This document shows positions 33,771 through 48,000 of a stretch of 64,000 nucleotides of DNA, piece by piece. Origin of the DNA: Parus major (Eukaryota > Chordata > Aves > Passeriformes > Paridae); contig NC_031769.1 of NCBI RefSeq assembly GCF_001522545.3, positions 132,512,689 to 132,576,688 of the forward strand, read 5' to 3'. The notes beneath the pieces are model-generated. The model was given only the letters and a program-made list of their open reading frames with translations, was not told where the DNA came from and ran no database searches. A program made the position numbers and the translations under genes. Numbering within the stretch: the stretch's first letter is position 1; each line of letters starts with the position of its first letter.

Positions 33771-36039
33771 TTAACAGATGGTACCGCAGGAAAGAAACAG
33801 TTTGCGGAGGGAAATTGTTATGACACGGGTTTTTTGCTGTCTCGTGTGACAATTTATTCTGGTTATTCTTTCAGTTTAGAAGAGGTATTTTAACTTATTG
33901 TCAGTAACCAACAAATACCAAATATGCCCCGAGATTTTTGCCTCTGAAAATGGGATTTTATATTAATTTTAAAAATGCTTCTTTTGTTGTTCCGCTCACA
34001 TGTAAATCGCTTTAACGCTACGTGTTCCTAATATTAGGGAATGTAAAGTTTTTCACTTAACGTTGAAAGCGGCGTGGTGTAGCTAGTTTCTTTTCCTGCG
34101 CTCTAAACCGAGGAAAGGTTTCGGAAGCTGCTTCCCTATTCAAAGGAAGCTTTTTGATATTTACAAAGTTGTATTAAGGTAGTTTTCTAATTAAAATCAT
34201 AATAGCGGAAGGGGAATTTGAGGAGCTTAGTGTGTCATTGGTGAAAGAACTGGACCGAAGGCCAGTACGGTGCTCTTGGTAGACAGTCTGTTCATTTGGC
34301 AATGCCTCTAAGTGTTGTCAGTCTAATGATTCGACTTTTAACACTTTTAAGCCATACTTACCTTTGCACAATGACTTAGATTTGATGTAGTACTCAGACG
34401 TGAATATTCATGTAAGCTTAAATGTCTGCATGTTAAGCCTCGTCAGAATTCAGGTGTATTTAAAAACAGTTACAGATTCTGAAGATGCCATTCCTTTGTA
34501 TATCCTTGAGCCCGTTAATTAGCGTTATGCAGTGGAGACTGCTGGATTCCGCACCTCTGCAACTCTTCAACTTTTCTCCCAATGGAACTCCCACACCTTC
34601 ACCCACCAAGGCAGCGCTCCCAGAGTAACAATTGATCCGTGGGCTTCTGAAAGCCAGTCTGTGTGATTCGGCTTTGGTCTGTGCATGAATAAACTGCTGT
34701 CCTGTCAGTTCCATTTTTATGAGTATGCAGTAATGGGGGAAAATTGAATTATTGAGTTGATGCTTTTTGCCTGCTGCAAAAGACCACAGGAGAATGCAGC
34801 AAGAAAGAACAGCCTATGTTGACAGCATAGTGAGAAATGAGGAGGAAAATTCTTGTGCATGATGACCTGCCATTTTTCTGATATTAGATTTGATCAGAAA
34901 TAATATGTTAAAAAAATATACTAAAAATATGAGAAATTGTCAAAGCCAGAATGTTAAAATGTTGCTTATGTTCTTGGAGTAATAAGTTGTTTAATTATTT
35001 GGGTTGTACTTTACTGTTAAGATGTTTTAATACTATTTATTTTAGTTCTAGAGCTCATACATATTAATAGAATTATTTCAGCATCCTAACCAGATAAGGA
35101 TTTTTTGATAGTCAAAGCATATGCTAATAGAGCATATAAGGATATCCGTAAAATTTATGCTGTGAATTATAATTCCTGTAGAATCTCAGTTGCTTCTTTC
35201 TTGTTTGAGCCCAACCAGTGGAGATGAGAAAATTATTATAGTAACAGTGGAGTTAAGTTGTTTGAGAATGTCTAGTTAACACCTGCTCAGTGTTTTCACA
35301 GCTATGTTTCCCTTTAAGCAGAAAAAAAAAAAATTAATAAGTAATCAATCGTCTTTCTTAGTGCATGTCTTTCTTTCTGTGTAAACTTTTTATTCTCCTC
35401 AGTTTGCTTAATCTAAAGAATTATCTTCCATGGGTTTGTTTGTTTTAACCAAGTGTATCATCTTGCATTGTAGGAAATATACATACTTCTTCTGGATTTG
35501 GGGGAATAACAGAACTATGGAGATGAAAGTAAAAATGCTTTTTTTGTTTTTTTAGTTGAATTTCATTTAAAAACTACACCCCCACTTAGTCCTTACCCTT
35601 TCCTACCCCTCAAATCCCCAGAGACTGTAACCCTGATAATAATAAATTGTTTTTCATAGGGACGTGATGATGATTTAAGGCTGGTAGCAGAAGGCAGTAG
35701 TCTAGGATTGTCAGCACTAATGATCAGCTGTTAATTCACAAGGTCTTTACGCACTTGTTTTTGTTGATGAGCTACTGTGACTTACTTCTTCACCCTTTAG
35801 TGAGTTGCTGTTGTTTCCTAAGTTACTGTAACAAAAATATTAAATTATGCATACTTTTGAAACATTTGGGAGGTGACAACCTTACAGAAGCAAGCAGTTA
35901 CTAGTGACAAGCATGATCGAGTGTCAGATTAGTACAAGATTGTTACACGATTGCCAATGGCTTAGCTCAGGAGATACTGATACTTTTGTTTAGCAGAGAC
36001 ATTTAGTTAAACGTGGGATGGCTTCCTTGTTCGTTGCAG
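33771..36039. other. Probable first-intron DNA
   Basis: CpG density falls sharply after about 33770. The sequence becomes AT-rich with no recognised exon or repeat. It is treated as intron only because of the first-exon call upstream. Confidence 0.4.
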
Positions 36040-36149
36040 CAGATATTTGTGTCCCTGGTGTGTGAACTGTTGCCACCAGAGGCAGAAGGAGCATTTTGGG
36101 ATAGGCAAAGAATAGCACATGTTTTGAAGCTCATGGGGAAGACCTTCAG
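36040..36149 (+). other. Candidate internal exon (weak)
   Basis: An acceptor-like site (CTTGTTCGTTGCAG, AG at 36038-36039) is followed by 110 bases. One frame (reading CAG ATA TTT from 36039) stays open to CAG|GTACTC, where GT is at 36150-36151. The donor is poor after its first three bases. In the phase required by the exon ending at 33133 the sequence hits a TAG after about 25 codons, so it would not extend that protein beyond a short tail. Could be a non-coding or cryptic exon, or chance. Confidence 0.15.
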
Positions 36150-37634
36150 GTACTCAAAACAGACATTGCTCTCTTAATATCATCAGGGGTATTGTGTGCT
36201 GGGGCCAGATGCTTGTGTGGCTCACCCTGCTATTCTGGCATCTGCTCCAAAAAGTTTTACTGATGATTAGATATAGATACAAGGAAGGTAGCTCCTGGAT
36301 ATCTTGTGATGTGTCAAACAGTTTAAGATCTGCAAGTTGAAATCTTTCAGATGGAGGAGAGGCCCATGTCACATAAAAACCTTATCTGTGGCTGCAGCAG
36401 CACAACTAGGGAGTTTCTCCTGTACGTAAAGCTACTGCTTGTATCTCTCAACTACGCATTGAAGATGACTCCTGCTTTCTTACATTACTCTGGTAAAACA
36501 GGATTGGAGATATATTTAATTTTGTTTGTGTTTTTTGTTATTCTGCTACTTTTTAATAGGGTAAAATAAGAGAGAGAAGTAGGGGGGAAATCATAAATCT
36601 TTGTCAGTCTTCTGTCTTCCACAGATATTATACTGAGAACTAATTTGAAGTTTGGCTCCCTAACTCTTAAATGTCGTGAGGACCATTCAGCTCCACTTTG
36701 TTACTCCTCAGGAATACGCTTATGATCTTTATTATTTAATGGTTGAGAAATCATGAAAAAGAGAGGGGTGTTAGACATGGGAGCAAAGGGAAGAGAGGAC
36801 AGCTACCTACAGGCTGGATGTGTGTCATAATGGAGTTCTCAGCAGAGCATGAACACAGAGCAGAAACACTGCCTGCCACAAAACAGAGGATTGGACTTTA
36901 TCTGGGGCCAATGTGTTATGTCTTGGCCATATAGCCCAGGGATGGTAACATGAGTGGAAAAAAAGGGTTTGTGTGAGTTTCTTCATGAGTAGATTGAGAA
37001 TATGAAAGGTGTATCAGTCTCCTCTGTATTTTCAGCTGGAGCTGGTTGTTTTCAGGCTTAGAATGATAAGTCTAAATATATTTATGTATTTCTGGTGAGT
37101 TTTTATTCCATATGATTTGGGCCCTATTCACTACACTCCTCCACCCCAGGTTTAATACTTTCTGAGTAATAGTTAATCAATATTGGAAGCCTGACAGATT
37201 TGAAAAAGAAGAGTTAAAACTTGTGAAGGAACAAGATTTTCCCAGGACAGCTATGGGCATTGTAAAGCTTGAAGGGACCTTGAGGGTCTTGAAGTGACTT
37301 GCTATGTAATAGAAACTGGATGACTCAAGTAAATTCCTATTTGAATGAAACTTACCACTTAGAAAAAAGTAATCCTTAATTTAATATTTTGGAGTAAATC
37401 CCTCTCAACACTTTTGTATGCATCCAAATCTATTGTGTGCTTTCCAGTTATTGATTAGCCCAAGTTTTTGCTATAAATAACTTATAATATAATAACTTAG
37501 AATAACTAATATATTAATAATAATATAATAAATGCTAATTTTTTTGGCTACTGTTGTTTTTATTCAACTTCCAGCTATCAGGTCTGGCCATATGCCTGTT
37601 CAAAGAGCTACTTATTGTCCATTTTTTTTAACAG
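36150..37634. other. Non-coding DNA
   Basis: AT-rich, with an A/T-only stretch of TAATA-type units at about 37480-37525. No element was recognised. Confidence 0.5.
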
Positions 37635-37897
37635 GAAAGTCTGTATCAATTGATGAAGGCATCTTGATCAGACTGAGTCAATCAAATCTTTTGCTCTTTA
37701 TGTATTTTCAGTCCTGTTTTGTTCTTGTGTCTGGTCAGTCAGACTGTTTTCTGTCTCTTGGAAGCTATACACCTATTGCCTCCTGGATGCAAATGCTTTC
37801 CCTAATGTACAGTAACTTTGCACACAAATTAAATGGGCAAGAAAAGATCAAGGCCCTAATAGGAAGGAGAGAATGTAAAGAAATCTCTGATGGTGAA
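37635..37897 (+). other. Candidate exon with strong splice sites, unidentified
   Basis: The acceptor is strong (CCATTTTTTTTTAACAG, AG at 37633-37634) and the donor is near-consensus (GAA|GTAAGTAC, GT at 37898). The 263 bases between remain open in one frame that begins upstream of the acceptor. That frame is hydrophobic and Ser/Leu-rich, with no recognised domain. Its phase does not match the exon ending at 33133; in the matching phase a TGA appears within six codons. It could therefore be a non-coding, alternative or poison exon, or part of another transcript, or simply chance. Confidence 0.2.
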
Positions 37898-40767
37898 GTA
37901 AGTACAAGTTATCTTATACTTTGTTGGTAAAAAAAAAAGTGGTCAACAGTGAAAGATGAATGAAAGAAATTTTGAAAACTAAGCAAAGCTGTAGCAGATC
38001 TTAGCAAAAGCAAGACCATTTTTGTGGAAGATGGGATCTTTGTTAGGCTGTGAATGAGCCTCAGTTGTGCGAGGTCCACTGCAGTAGTTTACACATTATT
38101 CAGTCATCAATGACCAAAGACTGTGTCAGCCTGTGACATACACTCTTTGCATCCCCATGAGGAACAGTTGACATATTTGCAATCATGGATGTAAGGTGTT
38201 TCTTACTGATCATGTAAAACAAAGATGTGGCAGTTCTGTATCAAACTTGGGATGACTCTGGAAGTATTGCCCCCTGGAAGTGTAGGCACTTTGGTCAGTT
38301 GATATAGTTTGTACACACTTTTGTTCTGGAAGGTATTCTGACAACCATCAGGACAGATTACTGGAAACTATCCTGTCTGTCTTCAGAGGGTGATCTCACC
38401 CACCTATGCACCAAAGTTGGAGGAAAAATATGAAACGTGAACACGTAGCATGGCTGCTTAATAGATATGCTTTTTCTTTCCAGACATGATATATGCAATT
38501 CTCATTCATTTCACTGTGAACTTGACTCGTGGAAACAGAAAATAATTGTCTGTCTCCTGTGTTCCTTCATATAAAATGCTGTTGGGACATGGATGTGAAA
38601 CAAATTTCAGAGGTAAAGCGTAGTTGAACTGAAATACTTGCATAGATAAATAGTATCCAGAAATCTTTACATAAACTTTATATATGATATGCATACAAAG
38701 ATAAGACTTTGATACTATTGTCAGAACTGTGTTTTTCCCCAGAGCATAACACAACTAGAGTCCATGAAGATACTTCCTAAAATAACTGTTAATACATTAT
38801 TAGATATTCCTTAATCTAACTGTAGCTATATAAAACCTTAGAAATAAATCATATTTCATAAATAATACAGAGCATACTAAAAATGTTAGTATTTATAGTC
38901 ACTGCAGTGCAATTGGATTCACTTCTGAGTCTTCTTTATACTTCCTTTCTGATTTTAAATTATTAATACTGTCCTATTTCAGAAATTGATATTTGTATAC
39001 TGTTGATGTAAACCCAATCTATTCTGTCATCTGAATCTTTGACAGTTGAATTCCAAGTGGTTTTATGCAATTTGTTGCACAAAATAACCAGGGCATCCAT
39101 GTTGTTGATAAAAGGATATTCCAAGGTGATTGATCAATTAATATTACATCTTTTGTAGCTTCTGAAAAGAGAAACTGTAACAGCTTTTAAATGCCCTTTA
39201 GAGAAGGAAACAAATATTATCCAGGACTACAAGAAGCAATAGCAATAAAAAAAGGATGCAATGGGAAACAAAATGTTTTTTTTCTTCTGGCTTTAATTCT
39301 CTATTGGGATCTTATTGTTTGTGTCCGTGGGTTTTCAGTAATTTTCTCTGGGATTGGAATCACTATAAACACTAACTACAATGAAATATTATAGCCATAG
39401 GAGTAATGCTAATTTATTAGTAGTGAATCTCACTTCTACATGAAACCTCAATCCCCTTGTTGTACTTTCTGCTTGAATAGTTTTCAAAGAACAGCACTAA
39501 TTTTATGTGTGGACTTAAACTACTGATAGAATTCCCACTCACACCTTCTGTTGCCATTACTATATCACCATGGCAAAAATAAATAGTGTCTTTCTTTGCA
39601 TGCAGTTTCCATATGCCAGGAAAGATGATAGTAGCACAAATTAGCTGGTCCATGTGTCACACTTGACTGTGAAACTCTTTCCATATGCAAACTGTTATAC
39701 CTAATTTTTTTCTTTTTTCTCATATATATATCTATATATTTTCGCTGAGGTCTGCCTCACATGAAATCTTACATACCTGAGTTTGTGCTTCACTGAGAAA
39801 GTTTTACCTGAAACGATGAGACTTAGACACCTCTGAAACAGGAACAGTTAAATAGCTAAGTGTAAGAAATTGTAAGGAAAGTTTTGAGGTGGCATGAACT
39901 GAAGTGGCAGTAACATCAGTAACATTAGTAAAATGATATTACTAGCTGCACAACATACATAGCATGATATGAGAAGATAAGTTCATTAATGCTGGTGAAA
40001 TACTCTGATAATGTAGTGATCACCTTGGAGAGGCTCATGAGGAAATTGATACTTCTGGCATCCTAGCAGAGCTTACCTGGAGTATCCTAAGGCTATAGAC
40101 TGAACAAGTCTGATCAGACTAGACACAAAGTACCTTATCTGCTCACTCAGTGAGTGGTGCTCTCTGAGTGTTGGTGGAAGCAGTCTTGGTGAAGGAAGTG
40201 AAGTGCTCTGTGAACACATAGCTGAAAAGTGTGTAAAGCTGTTCATCTCTCCTTTTGAAGAAGATTGTTTAGACACTTGGTGACCTGTGGTTCTTAACTG
40301 TGTTGAAAATAGCAGCCACAGTGTATAAGGTCTTGGTACCTAACAAAGTCCTCATCAAACTGCAGCCAGCCTTCTGAACTGGGGGAGAAAAACTCCTTGT
40401 ACTGATAATGTGACCGTGAAAGAAAAGATCCATGTAAGTCAGCATAATCATTAGTGAGAGCAAGTAAATACAGACAGCAGCAAGGCAGTCAGAATTAAGA
40501 TACAAATGGTCCTGCTTTTGGTGTGATAGTTGTCCTTATACTCCATGAAAGAAATAGCATCAAAATTATGTTATGTGTCTGCTGGAACTCCAGTACATTT
40601 GTACATCGTTTCCACCAGCATGAGCAGAGGTCTGCAAAGTGGTTAAACCTGGTGATGGAGGCAGTGGTTGTTGTTGCCCAGGTGGAGGAAGAGCATGTCT
40701 GGGTAGAGTTTGCAATGTTTGGAAGGAGAGTGATGTGGTAGTGAAATGTAACCAGACATTATAGGTA
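37898..40767. other. Non-coding DNA
   Basis: AT-rich with a short TA-rich run at about 39721-39740. No recognised exon or repeat family. Confidence 0.5.
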
Positions 40768-40950
40768 GGGAGATTTATCTAGTTCCAACGCCCTGCCTTG
40801 GGCTCATCTCCCACTAGACCAGGTTGCCCAATGCCCCATCCAACCAAGCCTTGAACACTGCCAGCAAATGGGGCACCCACAACTTCTGTGGGCAATTTGT
40901 GTCTGATTATTTACTGTGACAGTGAACAGCAAATTGTCTCACTGCAGTTC
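40768..40950 (-). mobile_element. CR1 LINE 3' end
   Basis: The plus strand reads ATCTAGTTCCAACGCCCTGC, then CTCCCACTAGACCAGGTTGC, then CCCATCCAACCAAGCCTTGA, then GGGGCACCCACAACTTCTGT, the reverse complement of the CR1 3' UTR. The terminal octamer region is lost. It is one arm of an inverted CR1 pair with the copy at 41909. Confidence 0.92.
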
Positions 40951-41908
40951 TGTCACAAATGTTGCCGGAAATATTGCAGGAAGTGTTGCAGGAAGTTTTG
41001 AGCCAAGCTCAGGTTATACCTAGATACAAAGCTTGACCTCACTGAAGGTCAAAAATAAGGTATTGCAAATATAGTAATATTAAGAAACACCCAGAAAAAT
41101 ATGCCCTCACCTTCCCATATGTATTTCCCCCAAATTCCTTTACCTTCTGCTTTCCCCAGATTTCAGGGGCCTGTGAGTTAGATGTGGTAAAACTGTAGCA
41201 CAGGCAGAATGCAAACTTGTTACTGCTCTTCCCAGTGTGCCCTCAGTCGCTTCTAGCTACACGCCCAAAGGTAGAGGCTTTGTAAGGTTTTGTGGCAACG
41301 AGCAGTAAAAATGAATTTTCCTAATTAATTGCTATGTCACCTTCTTTGGGGATCATAAGAGACCAGTGTTTGGAACCCATGGGTCCTTCTTCAGCTGTAA
41401 TAAAGGAAATCTTCAAGAAATATGAAAGTTGTCATTGATAGGGAGGAAATTGTTCCATCTCCATGATCTCTGAATTCCTGTAATTGCTAATTGCATCCTG
41501 TTTTCTACTTCCCCTTTGCAGTTATTTTAATTACAAATCACTATGGCAAAAGTACCTGTCTCTGTTGCTGTCTGAGTGAATCCAAAAGGAAGAACAAGAA
41601 AAAAATTATTTTATTTATTCCACTTTTTTGAAATACTCAGTCATGTTGTAGATCAGTTTTCTGGTTTTAGTTTTCCAGATGTATACCTCTATGTAAGCCA
41701 GTAGATATTTAGATAGTAAGAAAATTAGGTTTTAATAGCTTCCTATGAAAAGCACAGCTCCATTTTCCAAAGGTATGTAAATACTTTCTATGTGTAATAA
41801 TTCACATTTGCCAAAATGAGCCAGTTTTATACCTGTGTGAGGGCAGAAGCAGTCACCATGTGCTTCAATACCTATGAGTTAGGTCACCTCATGTTAAGTG
41901 AATGTTGA
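40951..41908. other. Spacer between inverted CR1 copies
   Basis: No recognised element. Near 40970-41000 a short local repeat, GCAGGAAGT-like, occurs two to three times (TGCAGGAAGTGTTGCAGGAAG). Confidence 0.5.
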
Positions 41909-42081
41909 AACACTGACACAGATTGTCCAGAGAAGCTGAGGATGCCCCGTCCCTGGAAGTGTCCAAGGCCAGGCTGGATGGGGCTTCAAGCAATCTGGTC
42001 TAGTGAAAGGTGTCCCTGCCTGTGGCAGGAGGGTTGGAACTATAATCTTTGAGGTCCCTTCCAACCTGAATCATTCTATGA
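41909..42081 (+). mobile_element. CR1 LINE 3' end
   Basis: Ordered CR1 landmarks: TGTCCAGAGAAGCTGAGGATG, CCCCGTCCCTGGAAGTGTCC, GGCCAGGCTGGATGGGGCTT, TCTAGTGAAAGGTGTCCCTG, GGTCCCTTCCAACCTGAATC and the terminal ATTCTATGA at about 42073-42081. Well preserved, so younger than the other copies. Confidence 0.95.
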
Positions 42082-45000
42082 CAATTATTAGAAGGATTTT
42101 AAAGAGCAGACTGAAAAAAATGGAGATAAATGAATATAAATTGTGCCAATCTACAGAAATTCAGACTGATATGGTGTGAGGCAGTGAAGCTGGTATAAGC
42201 AGCTTGTAGTGTTCTAGATGCTTGTACCTGACATTTTATACCATGGTGCTTAAACAGTGGCACCATGCAAATTTCAGTGCATCAAGCATTCAGTTTCCAT
42301 GCCAGGATTATATTACTCAAGTTTGTTTGGAGTTCTGGACTGTTGCAATTTTAAACCACTAGTGTTTTGTCATGTGTCTTTGTGTAGGAAGATTCCCATT
42401 TAATACAAATTGAATTGTGATAAATTAATGATTGTGACCAACTCTGAGCTATAGGATATCTGAATCCTGCAAATGTGTTTATGCTTAAGATGCAAGTAGC
42501 AGGCTAACTTGGATGACAATCTTATTACATCTAGTCTGTTCTTGGTGCATTGTTAATCATACCTCCTCACAGGTTAAGAAAGGTAAAATGATAGTGTTTT
42601 CTCTAAAGAAAACAAGCTTATCATCCATTTTGATTGTGGATTAGAAATGCAACATTATTCCTGAAAGACTTCAGGATACAACCTTCTAACATGCTTTCTC
42701 CAAACACACATCTATTGCTTTGTGTAAATACAGTCAGGAGGAGCACAGGCAAGTCTTCTTCGTTGTAAATCATCACAGCTAAAGCAAGATTACTGTCATT
42801 GTTCTTTAGCATGTGACATTTAGAAAATGTTTCTGTTCTTTGAAACAGTAATTTTTGTGTTACTTATTTTGATACTGTTTCAATTAGGCTCTTGATGTTG
42901 ACTAGAACATACTTGTATTGATGCATGGAATATATGTATCACTTTGTATGAAGAAAAAGTTTGACTCTGTGCAAATGAACATTTGCATTTATAGAATATA
43001 ATAATGATTTAACGGACTTGTAAGAGTGCATGGCTTCTAATTATGAAGAACAACACTGGATCCCAGGTGACCATTTGGGTCAAAACTTTTCTCTGCCTAC
43101 CCCAAATCCTGCTTGTCTCTGGATACTTTGTCTTTCTTGAATCTGTAGTTATGGGTACACTTTTAGTCTTGCTAATTGTCTACACTAATTTTTTTCTTTT
43201 TTTAAAGCATGCTGGTGCAAAAAAGTGGTTTATGTGAGACCATTAGGGGAATGTTTCAAGAATGGTTGTACTTTGGAAGTCTAGTTTCATAAAATGACTT
43301 GAGAATGGTTGGTTAAAGGTGAGCTACAAGAACAACATTTAATTTCAACCTTCAATTAAGGTATTAACTAATAGAGTTTGAGACAGAAGATTACAGAATC
43401 TATGGCTTAGTCTCTTTCAGAGTACTACTTCATTGAAATTCATGCCTAAACTTGTAATTTTTTTCCTTCTTGCATGCTATCTATATTTAGAAGTTTTACT
43501 TTTCATCTTTCCTATCAACAGATATTTTTACTATGAATTTATTATCTAAACCAAATAGAACTGTACAGAGCAACAGTAGTTCCTTAGTAAAACAAAGAAG
43601 TTTAACCCTTCCCTTAAAAATCTACTTCATCAGGCTCTAGAGTCTAGGACAGGGACAGATTTTGACTAATTTTATTTTAACATATGGAAGATACTGGACA
43701 ATTTTCCCTTGAACAGCTCTACAAATCGACGAGTAGTGAAAAATAGGTTCTTCCCATGTGTTAGTGAAGGGTCAGATACTGTACTGCTAACAGCTTCGAG
43801 CCATGTGTGGAGAATATTCCTACTTTCTGTTTGTCAATAGAGAAGCAACCATTGCATGTTTATATTTATACTTATTATAATTAAGTCCATGTATATTTTT
43901 TGTCTTCTACCTTCTGGCTGATTGGTGGAACTGCACCATGAGCTGGATACATATGCTACAAAAATATGAATTTGCAATTTCTTCTTAATCAGCTTTAAAA
44001 ACACATAAGGCTTTTTCTGGTGCAGCACCACTGATTTTATGGTTTGTTTTTTGGTTTTTTTTACATGTGAGTGGTATCTGAATGTTGTTCACCCCAATGG
44101 ACAGAGTGGTGGCAAAACATTTTGCTGTTGGTGATATGGTCAGGAGAGAGAGCTCATTCTGTGATATAAACCCTTGAATGTTTTAATTGTAGTATAGACA
44201 GGAACAAATGCCTCAGTTTTGTTCTCTGCAATGTCCAGCCTGATGCAGTGAGAAAAATAATTTGCACAAGTTTTTTATACAGTACTATTTTGTGTAACTC
44301 TCTTGTTTCAAAAATTTCAAGTAGCTCTACTGTGCTTGCCAGTAAAACAAAGAGATTACAGGAGTAGAGCAAACCCCCCTTCATTCTCCTCCAATTAATT
44401 TGATTCCTGCTAAAATCCTGTTTATGTTTGAAAAGGAATGACATTGAAACATTGTAGTTCACAGTTCAAATCTTTCGGTAAATATTGGCTTATATTCAGG
44501 GTGACCTGAATAGAAATAATGAGTAGACAGTAGAATCTTTTGTTGTTGAATTTCTCATTATTTTTTTAAGATGTTCATTTTTCATGTCCCTCTATTTGTT
44601 GTATGAAAGATAAATTTAGTGTTGTGGAATCAATAATATTTCCCATTCCATGGTCATAGCCCTTATTTAATACTATTGGCACAGTCATTTTTATAGATGC
44701 TCTGCATAATGTATCAGCATGGGCCAGATTTTTGTCTGTGACTCAGAAAGTGTTGTAATTATATTGGTGCAGGCAGCTCCATCTCTTATGAGGCTATAGT
44801 CATGGTAGTGAGTTTTCTGCATGAATGGAGAATTTGTAAGCCTGCATCAACATTAAAAAAATAACCTCTGACAAGTGTTGAAGTTTTACTTCAATTATGT
44901 GATAGTGTTTGGTTTCTGCCAGAGGGCTCTGTTGTTCTCCAGCACCCCCATTATGTGCCTGCATTTGCAGTGAAAGGAAGGTGATCTGTGCCCTCATAGG

Positions 45001-48000
45001 TTCTGTTGGGATAGTGGTGATTTTGGTAAGAATGTTCACTGTCAGTCTCACTCCTCTTATTCCCTGAATCGCTTCACAAGTGCCATGGTTTAATATTGCT
45101 GGAAAAAGTGCCTGATGCAGACAGTCTGAAATTACGTGAAAACTGCTTGTAATAGCTGCACTTTAATACCAGAAACAGAATAGAGGAAACTATTTATGCA
45201 CAAATACAGACAGCTTGAATCATCAGCTGGTGGTGAAAAACTCATGTGTGCATCCAGCCAGGCAGAAAAAATAATGACTTCCACTCTAGTTCAACAAAGC
45301 TATAGGAGTTTTTGAAACTCATAGGCATGGGCTTAATTACTACAGTGTATCAATTTTACCTGAGTTGAGAGAAAGGAAGCAGTATGATTTTACATTAATG
45401 AGATGTACGAGGCTGAACTAACAACAGTGTCCAGTTAGGCTCAGGTGAGGCACAGGTGTCTGGATGGACAGTTTCCCGTGTGCTGCCTGTGCTTTTTGGG
45501 ATGATGCAGCTCTCAGGTTATATGTGGACATCACAGCTAAGAAGGGTAATAAGATAAGCCCCTTTTGGCTAAAAAAAGATCAGTGCTAAGCTTGAGCATG
45601 ACGCACATGTAGGCTTTCCTTTGGACTTCCACCTGGAATAGCAAGAGGACATAAAAACTCTCTTCCTCCTCAGCTAATGAGACCTAGGGGATTCCCATAT
45701 TGGTCACCTCCTGTTTTAATCTGCTGAGAACAGCCTCCTAAGGCAGGCAGGTTTCTGACCTTTATTCAGTGATCTGTCAAAAGGTTTGGTAGGTAATATG
45801 TGATGTCTTTGCTCAATCCTGATTTCAATGCTTATACTGTAATCCTAAAAATCAGACTACTAAACAGTGGAATGAATGTCCAGTGTTATTTTAGTAGCAC
45901 TTGAGCCAGCAGCACTGTTATTATTGATACAATTGCATATAAAGTTGACTCTAATAATAAAAAATAAGATCTTACTTAACCTTTTTGATGGTTTTCATAT
46001 TAATAATGACTTGCAAAAAAAAGAACATAAAGAAACAACTAGATATATGCTTCTTAGGAAAAATAATAGAAAAAAAATTAAAACTAATTCTAAGTTTTAA
46101 TTAGGGAAAGATTAACTGTATAATTAGCTTTATTACAAAGGCATTACTAGGTCCCATTTTCTTCTTCTGTATTGAAGTTGAAATGTCTCATGTGAGCATT
46201 TATAAATCTTAAAACTCTGCAAATGGAGACTTGAATACAGGCACCACATGTTTCATTTCTATCTTATTGATCTTAAGGTATTATCAACACTCACAAATAG
46301 ATAATTGCAAATCCATCTTAAAATTGAACTACTTGCCATTTTCATGATATTCTCTCATGAGGCTTGCTATCTGAGATCTGTCTTTTTAATTACCATTTGC
46401 TGTCACTCAGCACTTCTTGCACTTTAATATTATAATGCAAATACCTCTGAATCCATCCAGGTTTATTTCAGCCCCTTTTCTGTTTCCATGCTGTTTTCAG
46501 TCCCAAGCAGTTTTTATGGAATGTTCTCAAACAACTTGCTTGGTAAAGGTTCAGAGAACAATAGTAACAGTTCATAGTTTTAAGATTCTCTGGAAAACCA
46601 AATAATTAGATTGTTTCTCTTTTGATTTTTTAGTGGAAATATGGCTTCATAAGATAGAATCTAAGGCTTCAACAAAACTTAATTGTCATAGCATAAATTA
46701 TCTTCAAAATAAGAAAACTCTAGTATTGGTAGCATATGTAGCATTCCTAGTGATGAAAGCAAAACATAATGACTTAAGAGTATATGTGGTGCTTGTGGCT
46801 CCTGTCTTACGCCTGTATGTGCAATTGGCCAGAAAATAAAAGAAATATCATGATAAAAGGTTCATATAATTGGCTACTCTGTTTCAATGCTAAGATCAAA
46901 GCAGTGTGATGCCTGTGCTGATATTTTTTGCTGTTCTAAATCTTGGGTCTTAGCTCTTCCTAAATAGAATTAAATTCAGTCATTGCTAGACATGATTTTC
47001 TGCAGTGCTAAATTCTTACTAATTTTTAAAAGTTCAAAAGTACTTGGGCCTTTACTGGAGCCAGTAAGAACTGTGTGTGGTGATGAAGGTCGAAATCAGA
47101 CAGAAAGTTGCATGCCAGGGCACAATATACACAAGGCCTAATCTCTCCAGGCTCCATCATTTAATTCTGCATAGCTAAATCTGAACTTTGCTCTTGAATT
47201 TTCCAATGACAAAATGTGTATCTTTCTATCATGGATGACCTGAACTACTTGACATACTACTTTCTTTTCTTAAATTCAGCCCTCACAAATACTGTGCCTT
47301 GATTTTTCAGGTTAAGTTTGAGAATGGCATCTTTTGTTTTCATGTTTTGTAAGAGACAGTATGGGTAACACAATTCAACCCTGTAACTTCTTTTTTGTTT
47401 GAGTACACGTTATAGGAAAACTAAAAGCAAAGAGTCATTGTTAGGTGTTTGGCTGGCCACAAAACTAGATGTTAGAAGCATGCTAAGAAACTGAGCATTT
47501 TTTCTGATGAGATGTTTTACAGTGATTTCTTAGGGATATTACCCGCTTTTAAATTTCTCTTGTTGTGGTGTTAAATTTTCTGAGTATCTAAATGTAAATC
47601 TTATGCCTCCTACTTTTGAAAATGCTGTAGTTTTCACTCGATTATTTCCTTGTCAGTGTGATTCATATATTTTCTACAGTATCTCTCATTTGACAAAGTA
47701 AACCTGTGTGCTGTTTCATTACCTCAATGGTGAATTTTAATTTGCTTTATATTTTCATTTCTTCTTGAAGGTGACTTTATGACCTCAATTTTATGAGTCA
47801 AGAAGCTCCTGCTGTAAAATCAGTCAGTTTTTTCTATTTGAATGAAGCAAATTTCTATGTACAGGATAAGCACTGAACTGATTTTACAGGCTTTTCTTAG
47901 GAAGTTTGATAGGATTTTTTGATCCAGCTCTGGCCTTGTCATACCACATTTCCTTAGAATTTCTGTAGTCTGTATTTTGGTGAATGGTCTGATGTTAATA

